64,000 nucleotides of DNA from Ophiostoma sp. CBS 140.51 (GCA_029298735.1 JANSLP010000084.1:48873-112872), one strand, 5' to 3'. Positions 43,311-53,589 are shown, counted from the first letter of the stretch. Program-made: numbers and translations. Notes: generated by a model from the sequence alone, not told the origin.

Positions 43311-45503
43311 CTACTGAACAGTTATCTGCCTCGTCTCATACTGCGGGTCGTCCAAGATCTCGCCCTGCATAATACCCGACACATAGCAGTCGCCGACCAG
43401 CTTGAACCGTTTCTCGCCTGGCTGCCAGCTGTCATTCTTCAACTTGTCGACGGGCTCCTCATCTTGTCTCATCACAAAGGGCGTCTCGGCACCAATCACG
43501 ACCACGATCGAGTCGCCGATTTCAGCATCGATGGGTACCTGACATAAACGGCCCGAAGCAGTGCGTCCCAATAGGCGCATGCTCGACATTGTGAGGACCG
43601 ACGACTCAATCATGACGCCAAACTGGATCATCATGAGCTCAATATTGGCAGCAGCGGCCTCGTCGACTGCTTTGGTATCATCCTCGAAGACGCCCAGAAT
43701 GTGCAGGACGTACTCGTCAAAGGCTTCATAGACAGCCGGCGGCATACTATCCCGCCTGTTGTTCTGCTCACACGTCATGATTTTTGCAAACGTGAGCCAC
43801 TGCTCGGGCGTCATGGGCAGTGACGCGGGACTGTTGATGTCGACGTCCAGCAAAAAGTTCTTGCAGGCCAACAGCCAGTTGCGGTGCCACATCTGCGTGC
43901 GGGCCAACCCTTGATTATCATCAAACCGATTGAGGTACGGAGCAATGTCATCGTCGGAGGGCAGCTTGTACTTGATGCCGCGAGGGAGGACTGTGGCCAA
44001 AGTATCGACCACCTTGGCTTGGAGGTACAACAGAGAGTTGTCACCCGAGACGGACACTGGCGGCGTGATGGGCCCGCCAGAATGGAAGAGTTGCGGCAGG
44101 ACCGAGTAGCAAGTGAAGGGGTTGATGATGCCCATTCCCGTCAAGTTGGGCACCCACGAGGGCAGGTCCAAGGGGTCGGCGCGCGTGAAGACAGAGTCCA
44201 TTGTCGGGTCCAGAATACTACCAGCACCCTCAATGAAGTGCTCGCTCTCAATAGGCTGGTCGGGAAGAAGACCTTCTGCCGGAACGGGCGGTAACGCCGG
44301 TGACCTTCTCGGAATGGCGATTCGTCGAGGGCGCGACAGTTGAGGGCACAGTCCCAGCAGCTTCAAGTTTTGCTCGCCAACGAGTGTGGCCACAGCAAAC
44401 GCTGTGAGCACCTGTTCGGTCGTCAACGTGTAGTTGGGCCGCAGCTGGTGCGAGGTTGGATACACGGGCAGACTCAAGACGGCATAGATGTGGTCGCGCG
44501 GGTCGGTGCACTCAAAGAGGGGCGTGGCCATGATGCAGTCCAACAGGTTTCCGACGTGCCGAAAGGTACGGATCATGCGCATAATCTGAATGTTTTGAAA
44601 GACGAGCGACGTCAGATTGGACATGCTTGATCCTTCCTTGTCGTCGTCTGTGAGAATGCCGGGCTTTTGGAAGAGGGGGAGGTGCTGCACGAGACTGGTG
44701 TTGCCCAGTATCACCTGCAAGATGCCGGCGGCCATGGTATTGTACGCCACTTCGGCGAGATGTGCCCAGGGAAACGTGACGCGGCCACAAGCCACAAGAA
44801 TGTCCTGGGCGAGACACACCTCCTGGACGATCCATTTGCGGCGAAACCAGGGCCGCTCGACGAGACGCACAATCGGCGACCAGTCGTGGTCCAAGAAGTT
44901 GGGTTTGCCTTGGCGCTGAAGTTCTTGGGCCTCGCTATAGACGTGGCGTGTCGTCTTGTGGACGCCCTCCGTGTCGAGTGGTGTGTCGGGGAGGAACCCC
45001 AAAGCTTCCTTCAAATTGTCTGGCACCTTGGCCACCCAGGGATCGTTGTTGTCTTCACCCAGCCAGACAAGGACTCGATCCGCCCGCGAGTAGACATGCG
45101 GCATGTGCATCACCTGGCTGGCCTTTTCGGCCAAGTTGGTCTGCTGGATGCAGATGGCATCGGCCCAGAGCGTGCGTTTCGGTTCGCCTGCCCTAGGTCG
45201 AAAGCGACGGAGGGCGCCATACAGACTGACGGTAATGTCCAACGGCTCGCCATTGCAGAGGATCGGTATGACATCCGTCGGATCGCCCCAGCAATAGGAG
45301 ATGGCCTCAAATGACAGCGGCGTGTCAAGCCGGGCCGAGTGCAGCTCGACGCGCACAATGTCGTCATAATCGTCGGCGGTAGAGGGCAGCAACTCGAGCA
45401 GTCGAATCTCAAAATCGCTCTTGATGGGTATGTAGACGCCGGTGCCAGAGGCGACAGGTGTGGTGGGGGCTGTCTCAGCCGGGGTAGACGTTGGCTCGGC
45501 CAT
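43311..45503 (-). CDS. HET-domain (heterokaryon incompatibility) protein
   Basis: Single exon, 730 residues, ATG at 45503. The HET domain (about residues 60-215) has its three blocks: FEAISYCWGDP, LWADAICIQQTNLAEKASQV and MPHVYSRADRVLVWLGED; RKWIVQEVCLAQDI follows. The remaining 500 residues show the usual mostly helical, poorly conserved C-terminal region with no NACHT, WD40 or ankyrin repeats visible. HET proteins trigger cell death after fusion of genetically unlike hyphae, but most genomic copies are uncharacterised and their partners unknown. No obvious partner gene is adjacent: the neighbours are the arylsulfotransferase-like gene and a secreted protein. The frame is intact, so it is presumably functional. 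Confidence 0.92.
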   Translation of the reverse strand: MAEPTSTPAETAPTTPVASGTGVYIPIKSDFEIRLLELLPSTADDYDDIVRVELHSARLDTPLSFEAISYCWGDPTDVIPILCNGEPLDITVSLYGALRRFRPRAGEPKRTLWADAICIQQTNLAEKASQVMHMPHVYSRADRVLVWLGEDNNDPWVAKVPDNLKEALGFLPDTPLDTEGVHKTTRHVYSEAQELQRQGKPNFLDHDWSPIVRLVERPWFRRKWIVQEVCLAQDILVACGRVTFPWAHLAEVAYNTMAAGILQVILGNTSLVQHLPLFQKPGILTDDDKEGSSMSNLTSLVFQNIQIMRMIRTFRHVGNLLDCIMATPLFECTDPRDHIYAVLSLPVYPTSHQLRPNYTLTTEQVLTAFAVATLVGEQNLKLLGLCPQLSRPRRIAIPRRSPALPPVPAEGLLPDQPIESEHFIEGAGSILDPTMDSVFTRADPLDLPSWVPNLTGMGIINPFTCYSVLPQLFHSGGPITPPVSVSGDNSLLYLQAKVVDTLATVLPRGIKYKLPSDDDIAPYLNRFDDNQGLARTQMWHRNWLLACKNFLLDVDINSPASLPMTPEQWLTFAKIMTCEQNNRRDSMPPAVYEAFDEYVLHILGVFEDDTKAVDEAAAANIELMMIQFGVMIESSVLTMSSMRLLGRTASGRLCQVPIDAEIGDSIVVVIGAETPFVMRQDEEPVDKLKNDSWQPGEKRFKLVGDCYVSGIMQGEILDDPQYETRQITVQ

Positions 45504-46111
45504 GTGTAAGTGGTGTAAGCAGTGGCTGTAATAAAGAAAAACAACAGCTGAATGAAACTAACAAAACAGATACGAAGGAGACAAATAAATACAAACGACA
45601 GCCTCTTTACTCCGTATTACGGTTCACAATAAGCCCGACACAATGAGGCTCTTGCATTTCACACGGACCCCTGATGACTGCAGAACTGCCTTGCCTGGCG
45701 AGTGGGGTAACATTACTGGGAGACCTCACGATTGGGCCACAGAATCGGCTCTCGCAGAGTCGTAGGCAACCCAAACGGAAACGGCCTGAATCAACACCCC
45801 TGTCGGTCCTGAATTTATGATGCTACACGGATTGCATGCGCTCTGGAGGTACCTCATGCGCTTCGATCCAACGAGGTTCGACCACGTTTTGCGCCCTGCA
45901 GGTGATTGAAAAAGAAAACGTTGAGGAGGGGTAAGTTTCTGTGTTGTTTTTCTTTGTTGATATTTGTTTTACAATTGAAATAAGAAGGTCACGATGGAAA
46001 AGATGTCTATTTGATTTATTTCAGAAGCGTTCTTGATTAACACCTTCTCCCTATTCACATACGACGGCCTTCTGCTACACACCCCCGGATTCCATCTGCC
46101 TGCTATGTCGG
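45504..46111. other. Promoter region of the HET gene and 3' end of the secreted-protein gene
   Basis: 608 bases between two minus-strand genes. No further gene or structured element is seen. Confidence 0.55.
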
Positions 46112-47764
46112 CTACGCACTCGACTTCCACACGACACTGGTAATCGGCACTGTCCAGGCATCGTTGGTATCAGCGGCGACACAGGTCTGCACGCCCTCCG
46201 TGTTGACGACACCATTGACCGTCTTGGGTGCGCAGTTCAACGCCTTGGAGGCGACAGTGGTCGACCGTCCTGAGAACGCGACGGGGTGTTTCGCGTCCAA
46301 GTCGCTGCAGTACCAGTCAGCCAACAAGGTGAGTTGCTTTGTCGACGGAACATACTGGAACCGACAGGCATACGGCCACAGCGTCGGGCTGTCGTCGCCG
46401 CCGTTACCAATAATGCAGTCGTACCAGGGCTCGGTCGTGGTGGTCGTGGCATTGCCGACAGGGTAAGGCAGAGTGGTGTTGCCGCTCCACTTGGGTCCCT
46501 GACTGATACTAATGGGGAACTGGAAGCCTGGGTTGGACGTCTGCAGAATGAGATCAAAGTTGACGTTGCCGACAGTCGACGAGCCATTCTTTTGTTCATA
46601 GCCGAAAGCACTAAAGAGCCAGACGGGGTGCAGCAGCGACGAGACGGTGCAGCCATCCGGTGTGGGCAGCGGCTCCTCGATGGAGTAGGCGGGCAGAGCG
46701 ACGGTGTTGGTGACGTGGCCAGTCACGGTGATACCCTTGGAGGTGCCGTTGATTGCGCCCGGCACGCACTGTTTGTTCGTCTGGGCCGTGCCATTACCAC
46801 TGCCCCGCAGCGTGGTCGTCACGCAGTTCAGGCTCAGCTTGGCACTGCCGACAGCCGTAATCTGCACGGGCCGGGCAGCATCGCCGTCGTCGCAGAACCA
46901 TGTCTGGTTGACTGTAAATGTCGACGTGGCCGGGTCAAACGAGGCGTCCGTCGTCGGGCGGTACTGTCCATACGCCGACGAGCCAAACTCGGCGCCCGTG
47001 CAGCCAATATGCAGGGCCGTTGGAGATGTCGCATTGGGCAGAGTACCTGGGATGGGCGGTCCACCACCCAGACCATAGTTGGCCGAGCAGCCCGACTCGT
47101 AGCCCGTGGCGGCGTTGATGATTTGGGCAATAAAGTCTTGGCGGGCCATGGCTGTCACGCCGTCGCCCGTGCGGTCGACATACGAAATGTCCGTCAGGGT
47201 CCAGCGCGGGTTCTTGGAGTTGGCCGCACAGCCCTGTTTGGCATGGCCCGTGGGACCTTTGGAATAGGCCGGGGTCAGCGCGACGGGGCGCAACAGACTG
47301 CCGCGGACCAGAACAGACTCGTCGACGGCAGTGCAGGCCGTCAAGTTTCCGGCACAAGAGAGTCTGGCCGATGCTTCTCCAACAGCCGTAAAGGCCAGCG
47401 GCTGTGACAGGTTGCGGTCATTGCACATCCATGTCTGATTGAGGGCAATGTGGGCAGTGGTGCCGTTGACCTGGATGCGAGGAACGAGAGCGGGCTTGTT
47501 GCCAGTGCCTCCAAGCTGACACTCTTTCCAGCCAGCCCCCGAGGGGCAAGTGACATCGGCCGAGTCGTTGTTGGCACGGTTGACAACGTGGAAGGAAGCC
47601 ACTCCAGTCGAGCTGGACGTCAAATTCTGGACATACCAGCTGGGAATCGAGAAAGAACTGGTCGTGCAGCCGACGATGACGGGCGACTGTGGCGGGCCGA
47701 CTTGGGCAGAAACAAGCAGCACGGCGGCCGGCGAGGCCAGCAGCAGCACCGAGCGAGAGAACAT
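46112..47764 (-). CDS. Secreted protein with a triplicated cysteine-containing domain
   Basis: Single exon, 550 residues. MFSRSVLLLASPAAVLLVSA is a signal peptide; no membrane anchor or GPI signal is obvious. The mature protein is built of three related units, about 31-130, 180-305 and 365-530. Each opens with a GC...P.W motif (GCTTSSFSIPSWYV, GCAANSKNPRWTL, GCTVSSLLHPVWLF) and ends with a Trp-x-Cys motif and a final Cys (NQTWMCNDRNLSQPLAF, NQTWFCDDGDAARPVQI, LADWYCSDLDAKHPVAF). Many NxT/NxS sites suggest heavy N-glycosylation. I recognise no catalytic motif or named family; internal triplication of a disulfide-bonded beta-rich domain is the safest description. It could be a surface adhesin-like, binding or effector-like protein (inference). 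It is transcribed away from the Fungal_trans_2 regulator at 48970. Confidence 0.8.
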   Translation of the reverse strand: MFSRSVLLLASPAAVLLVSAQVGPPQSPVIVGCTTSSFSIPSWYVQNLTSSSTGVASFHVVNRANNDSADVTCPSGAGWKECQLGGTGNKPALVPRIQVNGTTAHIALNQTWMCNDRNLSQPLAFTAVGEASARLSCAGNLTACTAVDESVLVRGSLLRPVALTPAYSKGPTGHAKQGCAANSKNPRWTLTDISYVDRTGDGVTAMARQDFIAQIINAATGYESGCSANYGLGGGPPIPGTLPNATSPTALHIGCTGAEFGSSAYGQYRPTTDASFDPATSTFTVNQTWFCDDGDAARPVQITAVGSAKLSLNCVTTTLRGSGNGTAQTNKQCVPGAINGTSKGITVTGHVTNTVALPAYSIEEPLPTPDGCTVSSLLHPVWLFSAFGYEQKNGSSTVGNVNFDLILQTSNPGFQFPISISQGPKWSGNTTLPYPVGNATTTTTEPWYDCIIGNGGDDSPTLWPYACRFQYVPSTKQLTLLADWYCSDLDAKHPVAFSGRSTTVASKALNCAPKTVNGVVNTEGVQTCVAADTNDAWTVPITSVVWKSSA

Positions 47765-48969
47765 GGCGATGGTAGGTGATGATGTGTACAGAATAGTTGT
47801 CGACTGTCACGTCACTGCTGAACAAAGTCTACGCGATGATACATCACTCGACAAAAAACCTGTCGTTTTGCGTTATATATTGTCCATTGTCCATTGTCCA
47901 TTGGCCGTTCTTCCACAGGTTTTCTTTTCCACGTCTATGTTCATATTTCCCCTCTCGTTTATCACCTCCAAATTACTTTGAATAGCCTGATTCAGGGACA
48001 AGATGGCAGAAGGTAATACAAATTTGGAGGTGATTTGATTGAATTGGAGAAGTAAATATATGGTTACCTTAAGAGGTGATGAAAAAGGTGTTCCTGCAGC
48101 TCGCAGTCATTATTCCGGTCCAAGTAAGAGATGGAGTTGAGCAATAGCCAAGAATGACGGCCAAGAAACAAAGACGGCAAAAATAGGCACGGAAACAGAC
48201 ACGGAAGTATTTATTCAACAGCCGTGAAGACGGGTCGGGACAATAACATGAGATGAAAAGGGAGTGTCGTCAGGAAACAACGATAAACGAACATTACCCC
48301 GACTTTATTCCGGCTTCTTGGGCCACATATCAGCCATACCTAACGTAGACGATCCGTCTGACAGGTTGCACTTTATCCAGGAACCGATCCTGGAGGTAAT
48401 TGTCTAGAGTTACATACCCAGGGGTATCAGTAAGATGCTGACTGACTCTTACACGACCACGTGTGTCAACACACTTACACGAGCTGTGTTACATTTGTTC
48501 ATCAACATGAAGTGCACAATTGAAGTGATGCAGCTTTTGGTTGTTCGTGTCAGCCAGTCTGAGCGCAATGCCATGTTGGTGGGGATTAATTCGTTGCTGG
48601 ATACAGAGTATGTGTCTAATTCTTGCGTTTTTTCTTCTTTGCCGTCGATACACATAATATAATGTAAGTCCTCCACTGCTGTTAAATTGGATTTATTTTT
48701 TTATATTTCTATTTAATAATTCAGCCCAATCCCTCGTCATGCAGTCCCTTTGTCTTGATCTTGATGGTCGACAATGCAAGGCTACCTCCACTGAAGGCGA
48801 GACCGAAGCCGCTAAATTCGAATTCCACAGCAGGGTCCGGAGATAGTGTTCAAGTCCGGTAAGCATAAGGCGACGTCAGTCGTCAATTGTCAACCAACGT
48901 CATTTCAATCTCTCCTTCAACAACACTTCAACAACACTTCAACTCAATTGACAACACATACAACACGCA
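47765..48969. other. Divergent promoter region, 1.2 kb
   Basis: Shared upstream region of the triplicated secreted protein (-) and the regulator (+). It contains three tandem ATTGTCC units (47879-47903) close to the secreted-protein start and an 11-base tandem repeat (ACAACACTTCA) near 48918-48940 in the regulator leader. No gene is convincing. Confidence 0.5.
47879..47903. repeat. Short tandem repeat (ATTGTCC x3)
   Basis: Three consecutive copies of a 7-8-base unit containing a CCATTG/CAATGG core, about 120 bases upstream of the secreted-protein start codon. It could bind a regulator or be a simple slippage repeat. Confidence 0.7.
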
Positions 48970-50575
48970 ATGACCGGCTTCATCTTTGTCGACGGCCGGC
49001 AAAACGACCGGTCGACGCAGCGGCGGATGCGGCGGCATGTAATGAAGGGCAAGAATGCGGGCAAGACGCTGCAGCGGGCATCGCGATTGCCGCCAGGGAA
49101 GCAACTCATGCGACGGAAGGACGAGTCTGCAAAACCGGCGCTGCCTTTTATGCCGTCATACGCCTTTACCACGTCAACGTCGACGGGAGCTTCCCTCACA
49201 CTGTCCGAGCAATTGACAATTCTGCAACGCCTCCCGCCGGCCGCGACGTTCCACAGCCCGGTGGCCATGACCGCCTACGCCTGGCAGGTGATTGATGAGT
49301 GTAAATTCCCGTGTATTTCACTAAAATGTATTGTCGCTGTTGACATTTTGGGTCGCTAACGCGCCGCGTGGACGGGCAGACTTCAACGGCACCGTCGAAC
49401 GGGTCTACGCCCCTTCGTTTGGCATCGCCTCCGACACGGCCAAACCACTTTGGTTCCAGTCCATTTTCGCCGACGAGGCGGCGTACCATTGCACCCTCGC
49501 ACTCATGCAGGCCAGCAATGAAGCTGTCCTGGGCGCCGCCACAGGTTGTGTGCTCGCCAGCAGCGGCGTTGCCTATGCACACTACGTCGCCGAGTCGTTG
49601 CGCCAACTGAAGAGAAGACTGGCCGGACCAAAAGCCCTCGCCAACTCCACCATCTTGCTGGTGCTCATGTTCATCTCCCAAGAACAGATGCGGCACGAGT
49701 CCAAGAATGCACGCGTTCACATCGCCGGCCTGCGACAAATGGTTGCATTGCGTGGAGGCCTGGCCGAGTTTGAAACGCGAGGCGTCGACCGTCCACTTCT
49801 CATAAAGATTTGCAAAATCGACATTGTCTATGCCCTCCAGTTTGGGACACCGCCCCTCTTCTACCGGGATGTTTTGAGCAGTGTCACGGCGAAGCTCGAC
49901 ATTGGCGGGCGGTGTGCACAGGTGGCAACGTCAACAGCAGAAACTCATCACTTGATTCTATCAGAACGACAGCCAGATCTGTACGGTATGCTAGTCGACA
50001 TGATGACAGTCGCTCTTCTGTTTGAAGACGAGCTGCCGCAACGGCCCATTGACATATTCACCTTTGGCGACATCTTCTCGTCGCTAAGTTACCGGCTATT
50101 GAAGGCTGGTCTGGACACATTCCCAGGGGATAAAGTTGACGAGCTGTATCACTTGGGCATGACAATGTTTTCCATGGCTTTGTTTTTGCGGTTTGATCAG
50201 GGACGGTTGCTGGACTACCAGCCGATCGGCAGGAGGTTCAAAGCGGTAGTCGAAGACGAGGGGATCGAACGAAGCGAGGACAAAAGCGAGCGCAGAGAGG
50301 ACCAAAAAGAGGACGAGGCCTGCTTCTGGGTCATGATGATGGGCGGTACGTGGACACGGGGCGATTGGTCGGGCAGCGGGGTCGAGGTAAAGGCCAAGCT
50401 GGGCGGGGATTGTCCCGGTCGACAACAAAAGGCACGCAAAGTCCGGCAGGTGGCTGATCGGTTGGGCCTTTCGAGTTGGGAGGACGCTCGTGCCCTTTTA
50501 GTCAAGTATCCTTGGTTGACGGTGCTGCATGACAAGCCAGGAAGGGAGTTATGGGAAGCGTCGAGGGAGGTGTAA
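48970..50575 (+). CDS. Fungal_trans_2-type regulator without zinc cluster
   Basis: Exons 48970-49300 and 49380-50575 around a 79-base intron (GTAAAT donor, GCTAAC branch, GGGCAG acceptor) give 508 residues, the join producing IDEYFNGTVERVY. The N-terminus GFIFVDGRQNDRSTQRRMRR and HVMKGKNAGKT is the conserved basic start of a large fungal family usually annotated as transcription factor domain (PF11951-like) proteins that lack a Zn(II)2Cys6 cluster. The central helical region (WFQSIFADEAAYHCTLALMQ, then HIAGLRQMVALRGGL) fits the same family; MVALRGG is a hallmark. The C-terminus has a charged Glu/Lys/Arg-rich insertion. Whether such proteins bind DNA is not generally known. It reads in the same direction as the dehydrogenase 900 bases downstream, so it might regulate it, but that is only position-based inference. 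Confidence 0.85.
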
Positions 50576-51045
50576 GAGAAAGACAATGGGTCAAGGTAGC
50601 CACGGATAGGAACTAATGGCACAACGATAAAGAACTACGATGAACACAAGAAGGTAACTACGCAATGGCAAGGCAAAGGTAAGGAGCTCGGTCATGGGAT
50701 GTTGCCGTCAAGTTGGGGTAGCTTCAAATAGTACTGAAGATCAGTGCTCAGCCAACACACTAAACGCCCTGTACACTCTGATTCCAGCGGTAGTTGCCTC
50801 CAGTAACTCAGTCTGCTGTTTCCCTCGGAAACATCCGTCGGTCTTGGATCAAACCCTACCTCCAGAAATATCTCCGTGAATATCTCCAGACAACGGCCAG
50901 TGTATCTCCAATCTCCGGAACTGCGAAGGTGACGCCAGCAAAGGACAAAACAGAAAAAAAAACGAACCATATTCAAGCATAGCAAGACACGTTCTCTTCG
51001 TTCTTTGCCAATTCTTTGCCAATGCAGTGGTTTCGGGTCGCATTC

Positions 51046-51230
51046 CCAAATAGGAAATCGATCTCGTATTGGTCAACGAGAGGGAAGCTAAGCTTAAATA
51101 GGAATAAAGTCTCTCATTGGTTCGTGTCAAACTAAATAGTGGGTCTATCTGTAACGACCTCCACTGACTTACAGGAAGCAGGTGTCGGCTGCTAGTCCTA
51201 AACAAGTAATAGGTCTCTTATTGGACCAGG
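51046..51230 (+). promoter_or_regulatory. Three related ATAGG...TCTC.NATTGG elements
   Basis: Elements at about 51046-51076, 51094-51124 and 51201-51230 share the layout ATAGG, 0-9 bases, TCTC, one or two bases, ATTGG (inverted CCAAT). CCAAT boxes bind the HAP/NF-Y complex in fungi; the repeated flanking half suggests a second factor or a promoter-internal duplication. Two further CCAAT boxes in direct orientation lie at 51008-51022. Confidence 0.5.
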
Positions 51231-51299
51231 AGAGCTCTTTTGAAGCTTCAAGCTTGACATCACAGCAACGACGTCAACAACTGTTGGCGAAGAAAGATG

Positions 51300-51310
51300 T
51301 ATATAAAAGG
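51300..51310 (+). promoter_or_regulatory. TATA box of the dehydrogenase gene
   Basis: TATATAAAAGG, a strong TATA consensus, about 170 bases before the start codon, followed by a CT/CA-rich leader, as in inducible fungal genes. Confidence 0.7.
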
Positions 51311-51476
51311 GGAGAATGAGAAGCAGAAGAGACTCTCTTTCGAATCTCATCTTCATTCACGTCTTCATCTTCTCAACAATCCATCCTCTACAGATCTACT
51401 CAACACTCTCCTCCTCTACATCACCAACAAGACTTAACTTCCATCTTCTACAACTCCTACAACCCCCACCTTCAGA

Positions 51477-52559
51477 ATGCCTACTACACACTCCGAGTTC
51501 GGTGCCAACACCGAGGCCGTCGAGGTCGCCAAGGCCTTTGCGGACCGCGTCAAGGGCAAGACCGTCTTTGTCACCGGCGGCAACATCAAGGGCATCGGCT
51601 ATGCCACCGCCTACGGCATGGCCTCGCAGTCCCCTGCCCACCTGATCCTAGCCGGCCGCACGCCCGCCAAGCTAGCCGAGTGTATTGATTCTCTCAAGAA
51701 GAATTTCCCCTCGGTCAGCTACCGTACTCTTCTGGTCGACCTCTCCAGCCAGGCGTCGGTGCGCAAGGCTGCTGCCGAAGTCATGAGCTGGTCCGACATC
51801 CCCACCATTGACTACGTCTTCAACACCGCCGGTGTCATGGGCATCCCCGAGCGCACCTTGTCGGTCGACGGCATCGAGATCCAAATGGCCACCAACCACA
51901 TTGGCCACTGGCTGCTCAACTGTTTGATTATGCCCAAACTCATTGCTGCCTCCAAAGACCAACCCAAGGGCAACGTTCGCATCGTCAACGTCAGCTCTGG
52001 CTCGCCCTTTATCGCCTCGATACGCTGGAGCGACATGAACTTTGAGGTGGTCAACAAGAACCTGCCCCAGGCCGAGCAACCGTTTTACCCCTTTATGAAG
52101 CGCTGGGGCTACTCCGACCTGGAGGAAATGGCCTATGCCGGCATTGATGGCTACAACCGCAGCAAGGTCGCCAACGTGCTGGCGGGTATCGGTTTCACCA
52201 AGGCTCTGTACGAGAAGTACGGCATCCTGGGTCTGGCCGTCCACCCGGGTGTCATTCCGACCGAGCTCGGCCGCGATTTTGCCAAGTCGCAGCTAGACAG
52301 CATTGCAGAGATGAAGGCGGAGGGCACCATTGTCTACAAGACGCTGAGTGCGGGTGCATCGACCTCGCTAGTGGCGGCTCTCGACGATAAGGTGACAGTC
52401 GAGGAGCAGGGCGGTCCCCAGAACCGTCAAAACTACGGCTGCTTCATGGCCGACTGCCAGGTCAACGACAAGGCCACCGATCTCGCGACGTCGAGTGCCG
52501 AGGCGGAGAAGCTGTGGTCCGTCTCTGAGGATCTCGTCAAGGAGAAGTTTTCTTGGTAG
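51477..52559 (+). CDS. Short-chain dehydrogenase/reductase
   Basis: NAD(P)(H)-dependent oxidoreductase, single exon, 360 residues, ATG after CTTCAGA. The Rossmann fold shows the cofactor loop TGGNIKGIG (residues 33-41), LVDLSS after beta-4, NTAG (116-119), the catalytic Ser in VNVSSGS (about 173-174) and Tyr226/Lys230 in GYNRSK. The segment GLAVHPGVIPTELGRDF is the usual post-catalytic loop. It resembles the WW-domain-oxidoreductase/retinol-dehydrogenase-like group of fungal SDRs; the substrate cannot be predicted. Leu/Val-rich core and C-rich third codon positions suggest good expression, and the promoter carries a TATA box and several CCAAT-type elements, suggesting inducibility. The downstream small secreted protein is on the same strand 260 bases away. 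Confidence 0.93.
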   Translation: MPTTHSEFGANTEAVEVAKAFADRVKGKTVFVTGGNIKGIGYATAYGMASQSPAHLILAGRTPAKLAECIDSLKKNFPSVSYRTLLVDLSSQASVRKAAAEVMSWSDIPTIDYVFNTAGVMGIPERTLSVDGIEIQMATNHIGHWLLNCLIMPKLIAASKDQPKGNVRIVNVSSGSPFIASIRWSDMNFEVVNKNLPQAEQPFYPFMKRWGYSDLEEMAYAGIDGYNRSKVANVLAGIGFTKALYEKYGILGLAVHPGVIPTELGRDFAKSQLDSIAEMKAEGTIVYKTLSAGASTSLVAALDDKVTVEEQGGPQNRQNYGCFMADCQVNDKATDLATSSAEAEKLWSVSEDLVKEKFSW

Positions 52560-52819
52560 GCAGTGGACTGAATATCAATCGACCAGAGGGAGATTGGGAG
52601 AGAGTGCGGGGTCTAGATCTCGATTGCCGCAATGGGTACAGCCACCACTTTTAACATTTATCCATTAGAGTACTCAACAATCAAATGCATGCTTAAATGA
52701 CGGGAGTTGGACGTGAGATTGAATGTAAGGGCCGTACCTGTAGTTGAGCTGGACCGTTAACTAAACAGAATTTCGAAGAATGTGAAAACTGTCGTGAACA
52801 TCTCAACAAGGACCTCAAA

Positions 52820-53479
52820 ATGCTGCTTTACATGGTTGCAGCAGCTTCTGCTGCGGTCCTGACCGCAATAGCGACAGCACAGTCGACGACCACAACGACG
52901 TACCCCACAACAGTGACTAGCATCTGGTCAACAACCATCACGTCCACTGCAACAGCCACCGGCGGTGCATCCTTTCCACCAACTGACAACTTCGTTACCG
53001 CCCGCACTGTCACTCTTCTTGACCCTTGGCCAGTCTCGCCCGATCCCTACCTCTACCCCTACAGTATCCTCGAAACGAGCATTGTCAGAGACACCGTAAC
53101 CCGTCAAGGCTCAACAACAACCTCTGCCTCCACCGCATACCCGACATGGCTCGTCTGGGATACCCAGGCGGCGGACATGCCCGTCGGCAACAGTCCGCAT
53201 TGTGAGGTGACCGCGTCGGGAGATCAGTGTGCACTAACCGCATGGAAACCGGATACGCGGTGCCTGGCTCTCGGGCAGGAGACACGTTGTCAGCAACAGT
53301 GTATCATCCGGGCGTGGCAGTGGTGGTGCAGAATGGAAAAGTCACCAAATAACAGCAGCGCTACAGTTGGGATGGGCCGCCTTTGTTGGGGAGGCTCTAG
53401 CAACTACACACAGCTCGTCGAGCCCTGCGACGATACGGACTATCCGCCGGACTGTCCTGCATGTGCGGCGACAAAGTAA
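52820..53479 (+). CDS. Small secreted protein with ten cysteines
   Basis: 219 residues, single exon. A signal peptide (MLLYMVAAASAAVLTAIATA) is followed by a Thr/Ser-rich segment (probably O-glycosylated), a middle region with DPWPVSPDPYLYPY, and a C-terminal half holding ten Cys, including RCQQQC, WWC and PDCPAC near the end. An even number of Cys in a compact region of about 90 residues suggests five disulfides. There is no known domain I can name. Size, secretion and Cys content fit the broad class of fungal effector-like or cell-wall proteins; a Trp/Arg-rich stretch (IIRAWQWWCRM) is unusual. It converges on the RGS-LOV gene, with only 110 bases between stop codons. Confidence 0.75.
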   Translation: MLLYMVAAASAAVLTAIATAQSTTTTTYPTTVTSIWSTTITSTATATGGASFPPTDNFVTARTVTLLDPWPVSPDPYLYPYSILETSIVRDTVTRQGSTTTSASTAYPTWLVWDTQAADMPVGNSPHCEVTASGDQCALTAWKPDTRCLALGQETRCQQQCIIRAWQWWCRMEKSPNNSSATVGMGRLCWGGSSNYTQLVEPCDDTDYPPDCPACAATK

Positions 53480-53589
53480 ATAGAGAGAAAAGTATATCCA
53501 AGTCTTGTTCATCAAATCGTACTATCTGGGTATCTTCTACATTACTTTACATAAAATTAAATATTACTCTCTTCACTGCACGCCCGTGT

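Larger units (their letters stand above)
50576..51476. other. Upstream region of the short-chain dehydrogenase gene
   Basis: 901 bases holding the regulator's 3'UTR and the dehydrogenase promoter. The proximal half contains a 13-base tandem duplication (TTCTTTGCCAAT-type, 51001-51022), three related ATTGG-bearing elements (51046-51230) and a TATA box (51300-51310), listed separately. Confidence 0.6.

Noticed and set aside
46286..47407. 373-codon frame on the + strand across the triplicated secreted-protein gene
   Set aside because: Antisense of a gene with signal peptide and internal repeats; Arg/Gly/Val-rich composition typical of a shadow.
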